A stretch of 64,000 nucleotides of DNA from NCBI RefSeq assembly GCF_021398735.1, contig NZ_CP090349.1, positions 3,553,001 to 3,617,000 on the forward strand, given 5' to 3'. The DNA is from Methylobacterium oryzae (GTDB lineage Bacteria; Pseudomonadota; Alphaproteobacteria; Rhizobiales; Beijerinckiaceae). A model generated the notes under the pieces. That model was not told the origin of the DNA and did no database searches. It saw only the letters and a list, made by a program, of their open reading frames with translations. Below, one piece after another: positions 51,776-60,762 of the stretch. The translations under genes and the position numbers were made by a program. Each line of letters begins with the position of its first letter. The stretch's first letter is position 1.

Positions 51776-53524
51776 TCACTCCGCCGCGAGGACGCCCGCG
51801 CCGGCTTCGCCGCGCCCGAACTGCGCCGCGTGCAGGCGGCTGTAGGGGCCGCCGGCGGCGAGCAGAGCCGCGTGCCGGCCCTCCTCGACGACCCCGCCCT
51901 CCCCCAGGACCACGATGCGGTCGGCGTCCCGGATGGTGGCGAGGCGGTGGGCGATCACCAGGGTCGTGCGCCCGCGGGCGAGCTCGGCGAGCGCCCGCTG
52001 GATCTCCCGCTCGGTCTCGGTGTCGAGCGCCGAGGTCGCCTCGTCGAGGATCAGGATCGGAGGGTTCTTGAGGAAGACCCGCGCGATGGCGATGCGCTGC
52101 TTCTGGCCGCCCGACAGGCGCACGCCGCGCTCGCCCACCACGGTGTCGAGGCCCTCCGGCAGGCTGTCGATCAGCCCGCCGAGACGGGCGCGCCGCGCGG
52201 CGGCGTCGATCTCGGCCTCGGCGGCGTCGAGGCGGCCGTAGGCGATGTTCTCCCGGATCGTGCCGGCGAACAGGAACACGTCCTGCTGGACGATGCCGAT
52301 CTGGCGGCGCAGGCTCGCCAGGGTGATGTCGCGGATGTCGATCCCGTCGACGGTGATGCGGCCCGCCTCGACCTCGTAGAAGCGCGGCAGCAGGGCGCAG
52401 AGGGTGGTCTTGCCGACCCCCGAGGGACCCACGAACGCCACCGTCTCGCCGGCCGCCACCGCGAGGTCGAGGCCGGCGAAGACCGGGCGGCCGGGCCCGT
52501 AGCCGAAGCCCACCCCCTCGAAACGAATGTCGCCGCGCAGGGCGCCGACCGCGCGGGCGCCGGGCCGGTCGGTGATGTCGGGCTCGGTGGCCAGCAGTTC
52601 CTGGTAGCGGCGGAAGCCCGCGACCCCCTTCGGGTACGTCTCGACCACGGCGCCGATCTTCTCCAGCGGCCGGTAGAACACGCCCACCAGCAGCAGGAAG
52701 CCCACGAAGCCCCCGGGCGTCAGGTCGCCCCGGACCACGAAGGCGGCGCCGCCGAGCAGCACCGCGATCTGGACGAGGCGCAGGCCCAGGTAGTTGATCG
52801 ACAGGCCGGCCGCCATCAGCCGGTAGGCCTCGAGCTTGGTGTCCCGGTAGCGGGCGTTGTCGAGGGCGAAGAGGGCGCGCTCGTGGGGCTCGTTGGCGAA
52901 GGCCTGCACGACCCGCATCCCGCCGACATTCTCCTCGATCCGCGCGTTGAAGGCGCCGACCCGGCCGTACTGGGCCTGCCAGTTGCGGGTCATGCGGCCG
53001 CCGTAGCGGATCGACACGAAGGCGATCAGCGGCAGGATCGCCGCGGTGATCAGCGCCAGCGGCGCGTGGACGTAGAGCATCAGCGCGAAGGCGCCGAACA
53101 GCGTCATCACGGCGATGAACAGGTCCTCGGGCCCGTGATGGGCGACCTCGCCGATCTCCTCCAGGTCCTTGGTCACCCGGGCCACGAGGTGGCCGGTCTT
53201 CTGGCCGTCGTAGAAGCGGAAGGAGAGCTTCTGCAGGTGGTCGAAGGCCCGCGCCCGCATCGTGGTCTCGATGTTGATGCCGAGCACGTGGCCCCAGTAG
53301 GTGACCACCACCATCAGGCCGGCATTGGCAACGTAGACCAGCGCCAGCGCGGCCGCGGCGAGCAGGATCAGGCCCCAGTCCTGCCGGGGCAGCAGGCTGT
53401 CGATGAAGCCCTTCACGGCGATGGGGAAGCCGAGCTCCAGCAGACCCGACAGAACCGCGCAGCCGAAATCGACCAGGAACAGCGTCCGGTACGGCCGGTA
53501 ATAGGCGAGGAAGGCCTTCAGCAT
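51776..53524 (-). CDS. ABC transporter, fused membrane and ATPase domains
   Basis: A 582-residue half-transporter of the exporter fold. Six helices occupy residues 1-310, then the ATPase domain with Walker A FVGPSGVGKTTLCAL, signature RLSGGQKQRIAIARVF, Walker B PPILILDEATSALD and the switch His in TTLVIAHRLATIRD. It is the third gene of a run that begins with an AmpG/RhtX-like MFS and includes FhuF. Some exporter-fold ABC proteins (YbtPQ, IrtAB) actually import ferric siderophores, so import is possible here. The start at 53524 lies 13 bp after the FhuF stop. Confidence 0.88.
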   Translation of the reverse strand: MLKAFLAYYRPYRTLFLVDFGCAVLSGLLELGFPIAVKGFIDSLLPRQDWGLILLAAAALALVYVANAGLMVVVTYWGHVLGINIETTMRARAFDHLQKLSFRFYDGQKTGHLVARVTKDLEEIGEVAHHGPEDLFIAVMTLFGAFALMLYVHAPLALITAAILPLIAFVSIRYGGRMTRNWQAQYGRVGAFNARIEENVGGMRVVQAFANEPHERALFALDNARYRDTKLEAYRLMAAGLSINYLGLRLVQIAVLLGGAAFVVRGDLTPGGFVGFLLLVGVFYRPLEKIGAVVETYPKGVAGFRRYQELLATEPDITDRPGARAVGALRGDIRFEGVGFGYGPGRPVFAGLDLAVAAGETVAFVGPSGVGKTTLCALLPRFYEVEAGRITVDGIDIRDITLASLRRQIGIVQQDVFLFAGTIRENIAYGRLDAAEAEIDAAARRARLGGLIDSLPEGLDTVVGERGVRLSGGQKQRIAIARVFLKNPPILILDEATSALDTETEREIQRALAELARGRTTLVIAHRLATIRDADRIVVLGEGGVVEEGRHAALLAAGGPYSRLHAAQFGRGEAGAGVLAAE

Positions 53525-53537
53525 CGCGCGGCTCGGA

Positions 53538-54344
53538 TCAACGTTGGGCGGCGCACTCGACGGGGCAGAGCGCGCCGCAGGACGGCACCCCCGGCAGGCG
53601 GTGGCGCAGGCAGCAGACGCGCCGCCGCCGGCAGCCCGAAGGTCCCGGGCAGAGCGCCTGCGCAAGAGGACTCTCGAGCGGGCTCCTAGCGCAGCCGGGG
53701 CCGGCGCGCCATCCGAGGCAGGCCGCGACGTCGTCACAGGCGGCGGCGCGGGCGGTAGGGCAGGTGGTGGAACAGGCGCTCGCGCAGGTGGTGCCGGCCC
53801 CCTCCCCGTCCCCAGCCAGCCCGGCGAGCGGGTCCCCGAGTTCCCGGGCGACGTAGTCGAGGATCACCGCGGCGTTGCCCCAGAGGACCCGGGGGGCGAT
53901 CCCGCACCGGACGTGGCAGAGCTCGACGAACGGGCGCAGATGCGCCTCCACCAGCCCGGTCAGGCCGGGCGCCGGGCGGGCCGCGCGGGCCGGCCCGTCC
54001 GCGGGCAGGCGGAAGCGGCGCGGCCGGCCGGCCGCGTCGAGCTCGAGGCTGACCGCGTCGAAGGCGAGCGGCAGCGGCCGGCCGAGGCGCACCAGGGCGG
54101 TCAGCGCCGGCGTCGCCAGGGCCGCGAGGTAGAACTGGCTCCAGTACGAGACCCGGACCCGCGGGTCCGCGGTCCGGAACGCCGCGCCGAACCCGGCCCC
54201 GAAGGCGGCCAGCGTCGCGTCGAACACGGCCCCGTCCCGCAGGGCGCCGAGGGGCAGCGCGTCCGGGCCGCCTGGGCCCTCGGCGACCCCGTCCCGGTAG
54301 GCCGCGAGCGTGTCGGGAACCTGGGCGGCGACCTCGGCGATCAT
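53538..54344 (-). CDS. FhuF-like ferric-siderophore reductase, possibly frameshifted
   Basis: FhuF reduces the iron held by hydroxamate siderophores after uptake. The C-terminal 2Fe-2S motif is present as CCLRHRLPGVPSCGALC. The N-terminal two thirds have the FhuF-type block FVELCHVRCGIAPRVLWGNA. The open frame gives 268 residues, but a stretch around 53700-53790 reads as seven Cys in 36 residues with poor third-position GC. Another frame there reads HHLRERLFHHLPYRP with every codon ending in G or C, then stops. So the gene may carry compensating frameshifts. It overlaps the MFS stop by four bases (ATGA). Confidence 0.72.
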   Translation of the reverse strand: MIAEVAAQVPDTLAAYRDGVAEGPGGPDALPLGALRDGAVFDATLAAFGAGFGAAFRTADPRVRVSYWSQFYLAALATPALTALVRLGRPLPLAFDAVSLELDAAGRPRRFRLPADGPARAARPAPGLTGLVEAHLRPFVELCHVRCGIAPRVLWGNAAVILDYVARELGDPLAGLAGDGEGAGTTCASACSTTCPTARAAACDDVAACLGWRAGPGCARSPLESPLAQALCPGPSGCRRRRVCCLRHRLPGVPSCGALCPVECAAQR

Positions 54345-55612
54345 CGCGCCGCCCCGTCGTCGCGCAGGGTCCGGTCCACCGCGACGGCGAGCCACGCCAC
54401 CGCGGCGGCGTAGAGCGGCAGGGTGGCGGCGAAGTAGCCCGGCCAGCCGATCCAGCCGGCGAGCGCCGGGGCCGCCACCCGCAGCGGCATCGCGGCGAAG
54501 AAGGCGGCGCCGAACAGGAGCGCGTAGTCGGTGGCGGGCTTCGGCCCCTGGGCCCAGCGGTAGATCATGTTGAAGACCGGCACGCCCAGGAACCCGCCCG
54601 CGACGAAGCCCAGCACGGCGGCGGTGATGCCGAGATCCGGCACCCGGCCCGCGCAGGCGACGACCATCAGGCCCCCGGAGGCCAGGACGCCGAGGGCCCC
54701 CACGGCGATCAGCCGGACCGTGCCGAACCGCGCGGCCAGCCATCCGGCCGCCAGCGCCATGACGAGGTTCACGGCCGGGAGCACGGTGCCGGTGAGCGTG
54801 CCGACCTGCCCGAGCGGGACGCCGAGATCGAGGAGCGCCAGGGTGTTGGGCCCGCCCACGAGGTAGGAGGCGGCGAAGTAGGCGCCGAGCACCAGCACGC
54901 GACCGCCCAGGCGGCGCAGCCGCGCCAGGGAGCCCGACCAGCGTTCCGGGCCCGCACCGGCCGCGGTGCCGGCACCGGCGCTCCGGGTCTCGCGCAGGCG
55001 CGACTCCCGGTAGCCCAGGATCGGCAGCAGGCAGAGGGCGTCGAGGGCCGCGCAGGCCAGGACCGCCCCGCGCCAGCCCAGGCTGTCGTAGGAGCCGACC
55101 AGCACGCCGACCCCCAGGATCCCGCCGAGGGAGGCGCCGCACAGCTTGGCCGAGGCCACGAAGGCGCGCCGCTCCGCCGGCACGGTCTCGACCACCAGGG
55201 CCTCGAGGGCGATGTCCATGGTCGCCACGCAGGCGCAGGCGGCGATCGCCAGGGCGAGCAGCGCCGGGAGCGGCCAAGCCTCGCCGAGGCTCAGGACCAC
55301 CAGCAGGAGCACCGAGGCGGCCTGCGCGGCCGCGATCCAGCCGATCCGGTGGCCGAGGATCGGCAGGCGGAGCCGGTCGAGCAGGGGCGCCCACAGGAAG
55401 GTGAGCCCGACCGGCAGGTTGATGAGCTGCAGCAGCCCGACCTCGGCCAGCTCCACGCCCCGCGCCCGCAGGATCAGCGGCGCCCCGCCGGACAGGAAGC
55501 CGAGCGTCGCCCCGAAGGTCACGTACAGGCAGAAGAACGGCGCCAGCGGCCGCAGGGCCGCCAGGATGTCGACGACCCGGGTGCCGATGGCGGGTCCGGC
55601 GGAACCGGTCAT
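54341..55612 (-). CDS. MFS transporter, AmpG/RhtX-like
   Basis: A 423-residue membrane transporter with about 12 helices. Early motifs are LGFLSGGAPLILRARGVELA and LPVGLTFLWAPLLDRLRLP, then MDIALEALVVETVPAERRAF and KLCGASLGGILGVGVLVG, the pattern of AmpG-like permeases that include the siderophore transporters RhtX and FptX and the yersiniabactin protein YbtX. With FhuF and the ABC gene directly downstream, uptake of an iron-siderophore complex is the best reading. The ATG at 55612 is preceded by a G-run. Confidence 0.85.
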   Translation of the reverse strand: MTGSAGPAIGTRVVDILAALRPLAPFFCLYVTFGATLGFLSGGAPLILRARGVELAEVGLLQLINLPVGLTFLWAPLLDRLRLPILGHRIGWIAAAQAASVLLLVVLSLGEAWPLPALLALAIAACACVATMDIALEALVVETVPAERRAFVASAKLCGASLGGILGVGVLVGSYDSLGWRGAVLACAALDALCLLPILGYRESRLRETRSAGAGTAAGAGPERWSGSLARLRRLGGRVLVLGAYFAASYLVGGPNTLALLDLGVPLGQVGTLTGTVLPAVNLVMALAAGWLAARFGTVRLIAVGALGVLASGGLMVVACAGRVPDLGITAAVLGFVAGGFLGVPVFNMIYRWAQGPKPATDYALLFGAAFFAAMPLRVAAPALAGWIGWPGYFAATLPLYAAAVAWLAVAVDRTLRDDGAAR

Positions 55613-55837
55613 CGCCCCCCGCACGCCGTACCTCGACCGGTGCCGCGATCCGGGCCGGTCCGGAGACCGCAGTTTATAATCACACTAATCTATTGATTTA
55701 CCTCGGTTTTCGCTGTTTAGAGAGGCCTGTGCCGGGGATCAAGCCGGCGGGTATTCGCGGCGCGCCGCCCCGCCGGATCCGGCGTTAACCTTTCGTCAAC
55801 CATGCCCCCGACAGAGTCCCCGGTGGAGGGCTGAGCC

Positions 55838-56056
55838 ATGACCCGACGCCGGGATTTCGACGCGCTGAGCGAGGCGCAGATCGCCGCGGACCGCACGCAG
55901 GGACGCTGGGTCGAGCCGAGGGCGGGCTTCCGGCCGGCCGGGCCGCGGGCCGTGTCCGATCTGCTCGACACGATCCAGCACGTGGCCGAGGCCGCGACCG
56001 GCGAGCGCAGCTTCCTGCACCTGCGTCCGGAGGCCGGCCGGCCCCGCGGGCGCTGA
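55838..56056 (+). CDS. Small hypothetical protein
   Basis: A 72-residue basic protein with MTRRRDFDALSEAQIAADRT at the start and AVSDLLDTIQHVAEAATGER in the middle. The ATG has GGAGGG eight bases upstream, one of the better ribosome sites in the window, which supports a real gene. No domain is recognised. It is divergent from the siderophore operon, with a 225-bp AT-containing gap that holds both promoters. Confidence 0.6.
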   Translation: MTRRRDFDALSEAQIAADRTQGRWVEPRAGFRPAGPRAVSDLLDTIQHVAEAATGERSFLHLRPEAGRPRGR

Positions 56057-56431
56057 GGCGAGCCGGCCCACGCTCCCGCCGCCCCGACCGCGCGGCGCAC
56101 TGGCAAGGGCCGACCGGTTCTGCAACAACGCCGACATGAGACGGCGTCCGGCCCTCGAATCCGCCCCCGCGCGCGCCGATCGCATCCGCCCGATCCGGCG
56201 GCGCCCCATGGGCGCGGACGCGGCGGCCGGGCCGCTGGTCGGCCATGTCGGCCTGCCCGGCGGCCGCGACGGCCGGATCCGAGGGGCCTGCGCGTCGCCG
56301 GCTCCGCCGAGAACGCGACTTTCGCCACCTGCGGACTCGAATCGGGGATTCGGATGATCACCGAGCCGTGCTCCGTGGAGACCCTGGCCGCGCGGGCGCC
56401 CGCGCCGATCGCCGGTCGCGACTGACCGCCG
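56057..56431. other. Region upstream of the membrane kinase, no gene
   Basis: These 375 bases have no open frame I can support. The stretch 56330-56420 contains the last candidate promoter before the kinase gene. No repeat or operator stands out. Confidence 0.4.
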
Positions 56432-58138
56432 ATGCCACTGTCGCTGACGACCCGCATCCTGCTGCTCGTCCTGCTCGCCCTCGCCCCGGCGCTGGCGATC
56501 CAGGGCTACAACGAGGTCGCCCTGCGGGCGAGCCGCGACGCGGCCGTGCGGGCCGACGCCCGCGCCACCGCGCGGGACGTCGCGGAGGATTTCGCCCAGA
56601 TCTCCGAGCGGATGCAGCAGGCCCTCGACCTGATCTCCGAGGATGCCACCGTGCAGGTGCGGGAGCCGGCGGCCTGCACCGCCTACCTGCGGCGGGCTGC
56701 CGCGCGGCTGCCGCACGTGCTGCTGATCGCCCTCACCGACCCCGACGGGGCCGTGATCTGCGACAGCGCCGGCGCGCCCGCGGGCTCCTACTCGAGCCGC
56801 GGCCGGGCCTATCACCGCCGCGCCCTGGAGCGGGGCGGCTACGCGATGGGCGGCTACGCGGTCGGCTTCCAGACGAAGCGGCCGTCGATCCACTTCGCCC
56901 GGGCCGTCCATGTCGGCGAGTCGGCGGGGGCCCCGGCGGGCGTCCTGCTCGCCGCCGTCGACCTCGACTGGCTCTCCGATCACCTGGAGCAGGCGCTCCA
57001 TCAGCCGGAGACGGCGATCACCGTGACGGACCGGGACGGCCTGATCATCGCCCGCCGCCCGGACGAGGCGGCCTGGATCGGCAGGCCGATCCCGCCCGAC
57101 CGGGCCGCCATGCTGGAGGCCCAGGGCAGCGACGTCCGCGTCGCCGCCGGCCTCGACGGCCGGAAGCGGATCATCGCCACCGCGATGCCGGACGGCCCGC
57201 TGGCCGGGGTGCGCGTCGTCGTCGGGCGCGACTACGCCACCGCCTTCGCGGATATCGACGCCGCCACCCGCCGCGGGCTGATCCTGATCGCCCTGGGGGC
57301 GGCGCTGGCGCTCGCCGCCGCCCTCGTGGCCGGGCGGGTGTTCATCCGGCGCCCGGTCGACCGGCTCCTGCGCACCGCGGCGGCATGGCAGGCCGGCGAC
57401 CTCGCCGCCCGCACCGGCCTGCGCGGGGCCGCGGAGTTCGACAGGCTCGGCAGCAAGCTCGACGCCATGGCCGGCTCCCTCCAGCGCAGCACCGCCGAGC
57501 TGCGCGCGGAGATCCAGCGCGGGCGCGCCCTGCAGGCGCAGCAGGGCACGATGCTGCACGAGCTGAACCACCGGGTGAAGAATACCCTGGCCACCGTCCA
57601 GGCCCTCGCCCGCCAGTCCCGCGGCTCCGCGGAGGTCCTGGAGGCGCGGATCCTGGCCCTGTCGAAGACCCACGACCTCCTGACCCGCGAGGACTGGAGC
57701 GGGGCCCCCCTGCGCGAGGTGCTGGAGAGCGAGCTCGGACCCTACCGGACCGGCGACGACCAGATCCGCCTGGACGGGCCGGACGTGTCGCTGAGCCCCC
57801 GCGAGGTGCTGGCCCTCGGCATGACGGTCCACGAGCTGACCACCAACGCGGCCAAGTACGGCGCCCTCTCGGTCCGCGAGGGCCGCGTCCGGGTGGCGTG
57901 GTCGCTCGCCGCCGGCGCGGCCGGGGAGCGGCGCCTGCGGCTCAGCTGGGAGGAGCGCGGCGGCCCGCCGGTGCGGGCGCCGACCCGGGTGGGCTTCGGG
58001 ACGCGGCTGATCGCCGGCGGCGTGCGGCGCGAACTCGCCGGCACCGTCGACCTCGCCTTCGAGGCCGAGGGCCTGCGCTGCCGCCTCGACGTCCCGCTCG
58101 ATCCGGGTCTCGGCACCATGCTGGCGCCGACGGGCTAG
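56432..58138 (+). CDS. Membrane-bound HWE/HisKA_2 sensor histidine kinase
   Basis: A 568-residue kinase. A first helix (RILLLVLLALAPALAIQGY), an outside dCache-like sensor (residues 30-275; PHVLLIALTDPDGAVICDSA and FQTKRPSIHFARAVHVGES), a second helix (LILIALGAALALAAALVAG) and a HAMP-like linker lead to the HWE block MLHELNHRVKNTLATVQALA. The ATPase part has TVHELTTNAAKYGALSVREG and GFGTRLIAGGVRRELAG. Such kinases sense small ligands outside the cell and often feed the PhyR-NepR-EcfG switch. It is unaccompanied by a response regulator. Confidence 0.9.
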   Translation: MPLSLTTRILLLVLLALAPALAIQGYNEVALRASRDAAVRADARATARDVAEDFAQISERMQQALDLISEDATVQVREPAACTAYLRRAAARLPHVLLIALTDPDGAVICDSAGAPAGSYSSRGRAYHRRALERGGYAMGGYAVGFQTKRPSIHFARAVHVGESAGAPAGVLLAAVDLDWLSDHLEQALHQPETAITVTDRDGLIIARRPDEAAWIGRPIPPDRAAMLEAQGSDVRVAAGLDGRKRIIATAMPDGPLAGVRVVVGRDYATAFADIDAATRRGLILIALGAALALAAALVAGRVFIRRPVDRLLRTAAAWQAGDLAARTGLRGAAEFDRLGSKLDAMAGSLQRSTAELRAEIQRGRALQAQQGTMLHELNHRVKNTLATVQALARQSRGSAEVLEARILALSKTHDLLTREDWSGAPLREVLESELGPYRTGDDQIRLDGPDVSLSPREVLALGMTVHELTTNAAKYGALSVREGRVRVAWSLAAGAAGERRLRLSWEERGGPPVRAPTRVGFGTRLIAGGVRRELAGTVDLAFEAEGLRCRLDVPLDPGLGTMLAPTG

Positions 58139-58317
58139 GTGCAGACCGGCTCGGGCGGATTCAGTCGTCAGAGCAGAGCTTTGAGCACGGATCCTGGCAG
58201 ATCGGTTGAACGCGCTCCTCCGCACGCCGCGCGTCGCGCGCGGTCGACTCGCGCTTAGAGTGCGCGCGAGCATTCCTCTGCAATACGTTGATACATTTGG
58301 GTTTTCCGGTCCCGGTA

Positions 58318-58707
58318 TCACGCGCCGGCGCGCGTCACCTCCCGGACGTCGCGCTTCACCTGCCGCCACGTCCGCCAGGGCTCGAGGTTCGAGAGCGCCA
58401 TCCGGCGAGCGCCCATCCAGCCGAGGCCGAGCGCGATGACGAGGAACGGCGCGGCGACGATCAGCGCGGCCGGCGCCTCGGCACCGAACGGCACGGCCAG
58501 CAGCTTCACCACGGCGTCGAGGCCGAGGAAGAAGGTGACGATCAGCAGCACCGGGATCGTGCCGACGATGGCGATCAGCGACACGATCGCCCGGAAATTG
58601 CCGTCGACCTCCGTCCGCGCCAGCGTGAGCAGCGCCTCGACATGCGCCGTGCCCTCGCGCAGGGCCGCGATCAGCAGGGCGAGTGTTCCGTCCGGGGTCT
58701 GACGCAT
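58318..58707 (-). CDS. Holin-like (Phage_holin_3_6/DUF1469) membrane protein
   Basis: A 129-residue protein with a soluble helix of 40 residues and two long hydrophobic segments (AIVSLIAIVGTIPVLLIVTF and ALIVAAPFLVIALGLGWMG), then a basic tail (EPWRTWRQVKRDVREVTR). This matches the 'phage holin family' seen in many chromosomes outside prophages, and no phage genes surround it. The start is the ATG at 58707; a GTG at 58734 would add nine residues. Confidence 0.65.
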   Translation of the reverse strand: MRQTPDGTLALLIAALREGTAHVEALLTLARTEVDGNFRAIVSLIAIVGTIPVLLIVTFFLGLDAVVKLLAVPFGAEAPAALIVAAPFLVIALGLGWMGARRMALSNLEPWRTWRQVKRDVREVTRAGA

Positions 58708-58786
58708 GGATACGAGAATCCTCGGGGCCGTCACCGGCCGGCTCTCGCCAACGGGGCCGCGGCCCGAAGCGTTCCGCGCCGGTGGC

Positions 58787-59206
58787 TCACAGCATCAGGA
58801 GCAGGGCGCCGAGGATCAGTACGGTCGCCAGGCCTGCCAGGAGGACGGCCCGGCCGGCATCGGCGCCGTCGTCCGGGACCGGCTCCGGGGCGGCCGGCGC
58901 GGCGGATGCGGGCGGCGCGAAGGCCGCGCCCTGCCCCGCCTCCGCGGCCCGGACCGGCGGCGTGCCGGGCCGCGGCGCCGGAAGCGCGACCGAGACCGGG
59001 ATCGCTCGGTCCGTCGGGGGGCCGAAGGCCTCCGGCTCGACGCTCACGCCCGCCGCCTCCAGCTCCAGCATCACGAGGACCAGGGCGTCGACGTCCATGC
59101 GCTCGACGGGCAGCGCGGCGCGCAGATCGTCGGCGGTGAGGAGGCCCCGGTCGCGGCCGAGGGCGACCAGCCGGTCGAGCGTCGCGCGATCCAGAGCCTG
59201 CGTCAT
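58787..59206 (-). CDS. Sigma-70 region-1.1-like domain with C-terminal membrane anchor
   Basis: A 139-residue protein of unusual design. Residues 8-55 (LDRLVALGRDRGLLTADDLR, then MDVDALVLVMLELEAAGVSV) resemble region 1.1 of primary sigma factors, the acidic module that blocks DNA entry and keeps free sigma from binding promoters. A Pro/Ala-rich linker follows, and the last 20 residues (AVLLAGLATVLILGALLLML) are one membrane helix with no cytoplasmic tail. There is no sigma region 2 or 4. It could tether a DNA mimic or RNA polymerase partner at the membrane, but the function is unknown. Confidence 0.7.
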   Translation of the reverse strand: MTQALDRATLDRLVALGRDRGLLTADDLRAALPVERMDVDALVLVMLELEAAGVSVEPEAFGPPTDRAIPVSVALPAPRPGTPPVRAAEAGQGAAFAPPASAAPAAPEPVPDDGADAGRAVLLAGLATVLILGALLLML

Positions 59207-59292
59207 GTCCCGCCTCCGCGGCCGCGTCCCGATGGTCCATCGAGAACGCGCCGGGGTGGCGCCGGTTACCGGCGGCCGCGGGTGTTCCGGCG

Positions 59293-60384
59293 CTAGGCCC
59301 CGAGGGCGGGCGCGGCCGCCGGGATCGCGCCGGGCTCCGGCCGCGCGCCGCCCGGTCCCGGCCGGAACCGGAGCATCGGCCGCTCGATCAGGTACCAGCT
59401 CAGCAGGCCGAGCGGGATGGCGGCCGCGAGGGCGAGGGCGGCGACCGTCCAGGGCGAGATGCCGGGGATCCGCGCGACCAGCAGGTTCTGCACCGGCCAC
59501 GCGTAGAGGTAGAGCCCGTAGGACGGGTCGACCTGGGCGGTGGCGCGGCTGAGGGCGGTGGGGCGCACCGCGAAGGCGAACCAGAAGATCAGGTAGCCGC
59601 CGAGGATCGCGAAGGCCGGCTCGGCCAGCGGTCGGCTGAACATCAGCGGCAGGAGCAGCAGGGCGGCGCGGGTCGCGCCGCGCCGCGTGTAGGCGATCCG
59701 GTCGGCGAACAGCCGGAAGGCGCCGCCGCAGCAGAACACGAAGGTGAGGCGGATCATCTCCGACAGGGATCCGAGGGTGTCGCCCGGATGCCCGACGGGC
59801 AGGAAGAGCCAGCGCAGGGCGAGGAGGCTGCCGAGCCCCCCGAGCAGGCCGAGATAGCGCCCGCGGCGGCGCAGGGCGCGGGCGGTGCCCACAAGGCCGA
59901 GCAGCAGGTAGCAGCCGAACTCGCACGGAATGGTCCACATCGAGCCGTTGAGCAGCGGGTAGGGCAGCTCGGCGAAGGCGCCCGGGACCACCGGCATCAG
60001 CAGCAGCGACAGCCGCAGCAGCGTCTCGAGTGGCGAGGCGGCCGCGAGGTTGCCGCCGCCGAGGGGCGCGACGACGGCGATGCAGAGCAGGGACGCGACC
60101 ACGAAGGCCGGGTAGATCCGCAGCGCCCGCCGCGCGAGATAGTCGCCGAAGGAGCGCTTGGCGCGGTAGCTCGCGGTGATCAGGTAGCCGCTCACGAGGA
60201 AGAAGCCGTCGACGGCGATCTCCCCCAGGGACAGGGTTCCGAAGACCTGCGTCAGCAACTCCCGGGACCGGTTCCCGTCCACGAGTTCGGGGGCGTGCGC
60301 AAGGATCACGAGGCCCGCGAACAGGAGGCGCAGGGACCCGAAATTGTTCGCCCGCGGATCCCGGCCGCCCGTCGTCTCCGCCAC
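59293..60384 (-). CDS. Acyltransferase 3 (OafA/YrhL-type) membrane protein
   Basis: A 363-residue membrane acyltransferase of the type that acetylates O-antigens, polysaccharides or Nod factors. The start of the domain is NNFGSLRLLFAGLVILAHAP (catalytic His), followed by GFFLVSGYLITASY and about ten helices, ending WYLIERPMLRF. The start is uncertain: the frame is open back through tRNA-Arg, which is impossible, so I use the GTG at 60384 just before the first conserved residues. No sugar-synthesis genes are adjacent. Confidence 0.8.
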   Translation of the reverse strand: MAETTGGRDPRANNFGSLRLLFAGLVILAHAPELVDGNRSRELLTQVFGTLSLGEIAVDGFFLVSGYLITASYRAKRSFGDYLARRALRIYPAFVVASLLCIAVVAPLGGGNLAAASPLETLLRLSLLLMPVVPGAFAELPYPLLNGSMWTIPCEFGCYLLLGLVGTARALRRRGRYLGLLGGLGSLLALRWLFLPVGHPGDTLGSLSEMIRLTFVFCCGGAFRLFADRIAYTRRGATRAALLLLPLMFSRPLAEPAFAILGGYLIFWFAFAVRPTALSRATAQVDPSYGLYLYAWPVQNLLVARIPGISPWTVAALALAAAIPLGLLSWYLIERPMLRFRPGPGGARPEPGAIPAAAPALGA

Positions 60385-60561
60385 CCCTGCCCGCTCCGCG
60401 ACGCCTCTGCCCGCCGCCCAGGGGCCGGGAAACGGCGCGCGAAGGCAAGGACGCCGGGGCAACACGCGCCGGAGATCTGGCCGCGTCGCCCGCGTCCGCA
60501 CGCGACGGTGCGGGCGCCGTTGCGCTCCCGGCGCGGTTGGGCTAGGGAATGGCCACGGCCA

Positions 60562-60638
60562 GCACCCGTAGCTCAGCTGGATAGAGCGTTGCCCTCCGAA
60601 GGCAAAGGTCACACGTTCGAATCGTGTCGGGTGCGCCA
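60562..60638 (+). tRNA. tRNA-Arg (anticodon CCG)
   Basis: A complete 77-nt cloverleaf with encoded CCA. The acceptor stem is GCACCCG/CGGGTGC, the anticodon loop CTCCGAA gives anticodon CCG, and the T-arm is CACACG-type with TTCGAAT. The sequence is close to other bacterial tRNA-Arg(CCG). tRNA genes are frequent integration sites, and the DNA to its right differs in composition. Confidence 0.93.
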
Positions 60639-60762
60639 ATCTTCTCAATGACCTAGGGGGCTAAGCCCTGCGGTTGAGAGATTGCCGCGGAAGCGCTGCG
60701 GAAGCATCGTGCGTTCTTCCGAGCCGGTGCTGTCCCAAATCGCGTTACCGCAAATGTGATCG

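Noticed and set aside
58318..58707. Prophage based on a holin-like protein
   Set aside because: No other phage genes surround it, and this family is common outside prophages.
60385..60648. An 88-residue N-terminal extension of the acyltransferase
   Set aside because: It would run antisense through tRNA-Arg, so the true start must be downstream.
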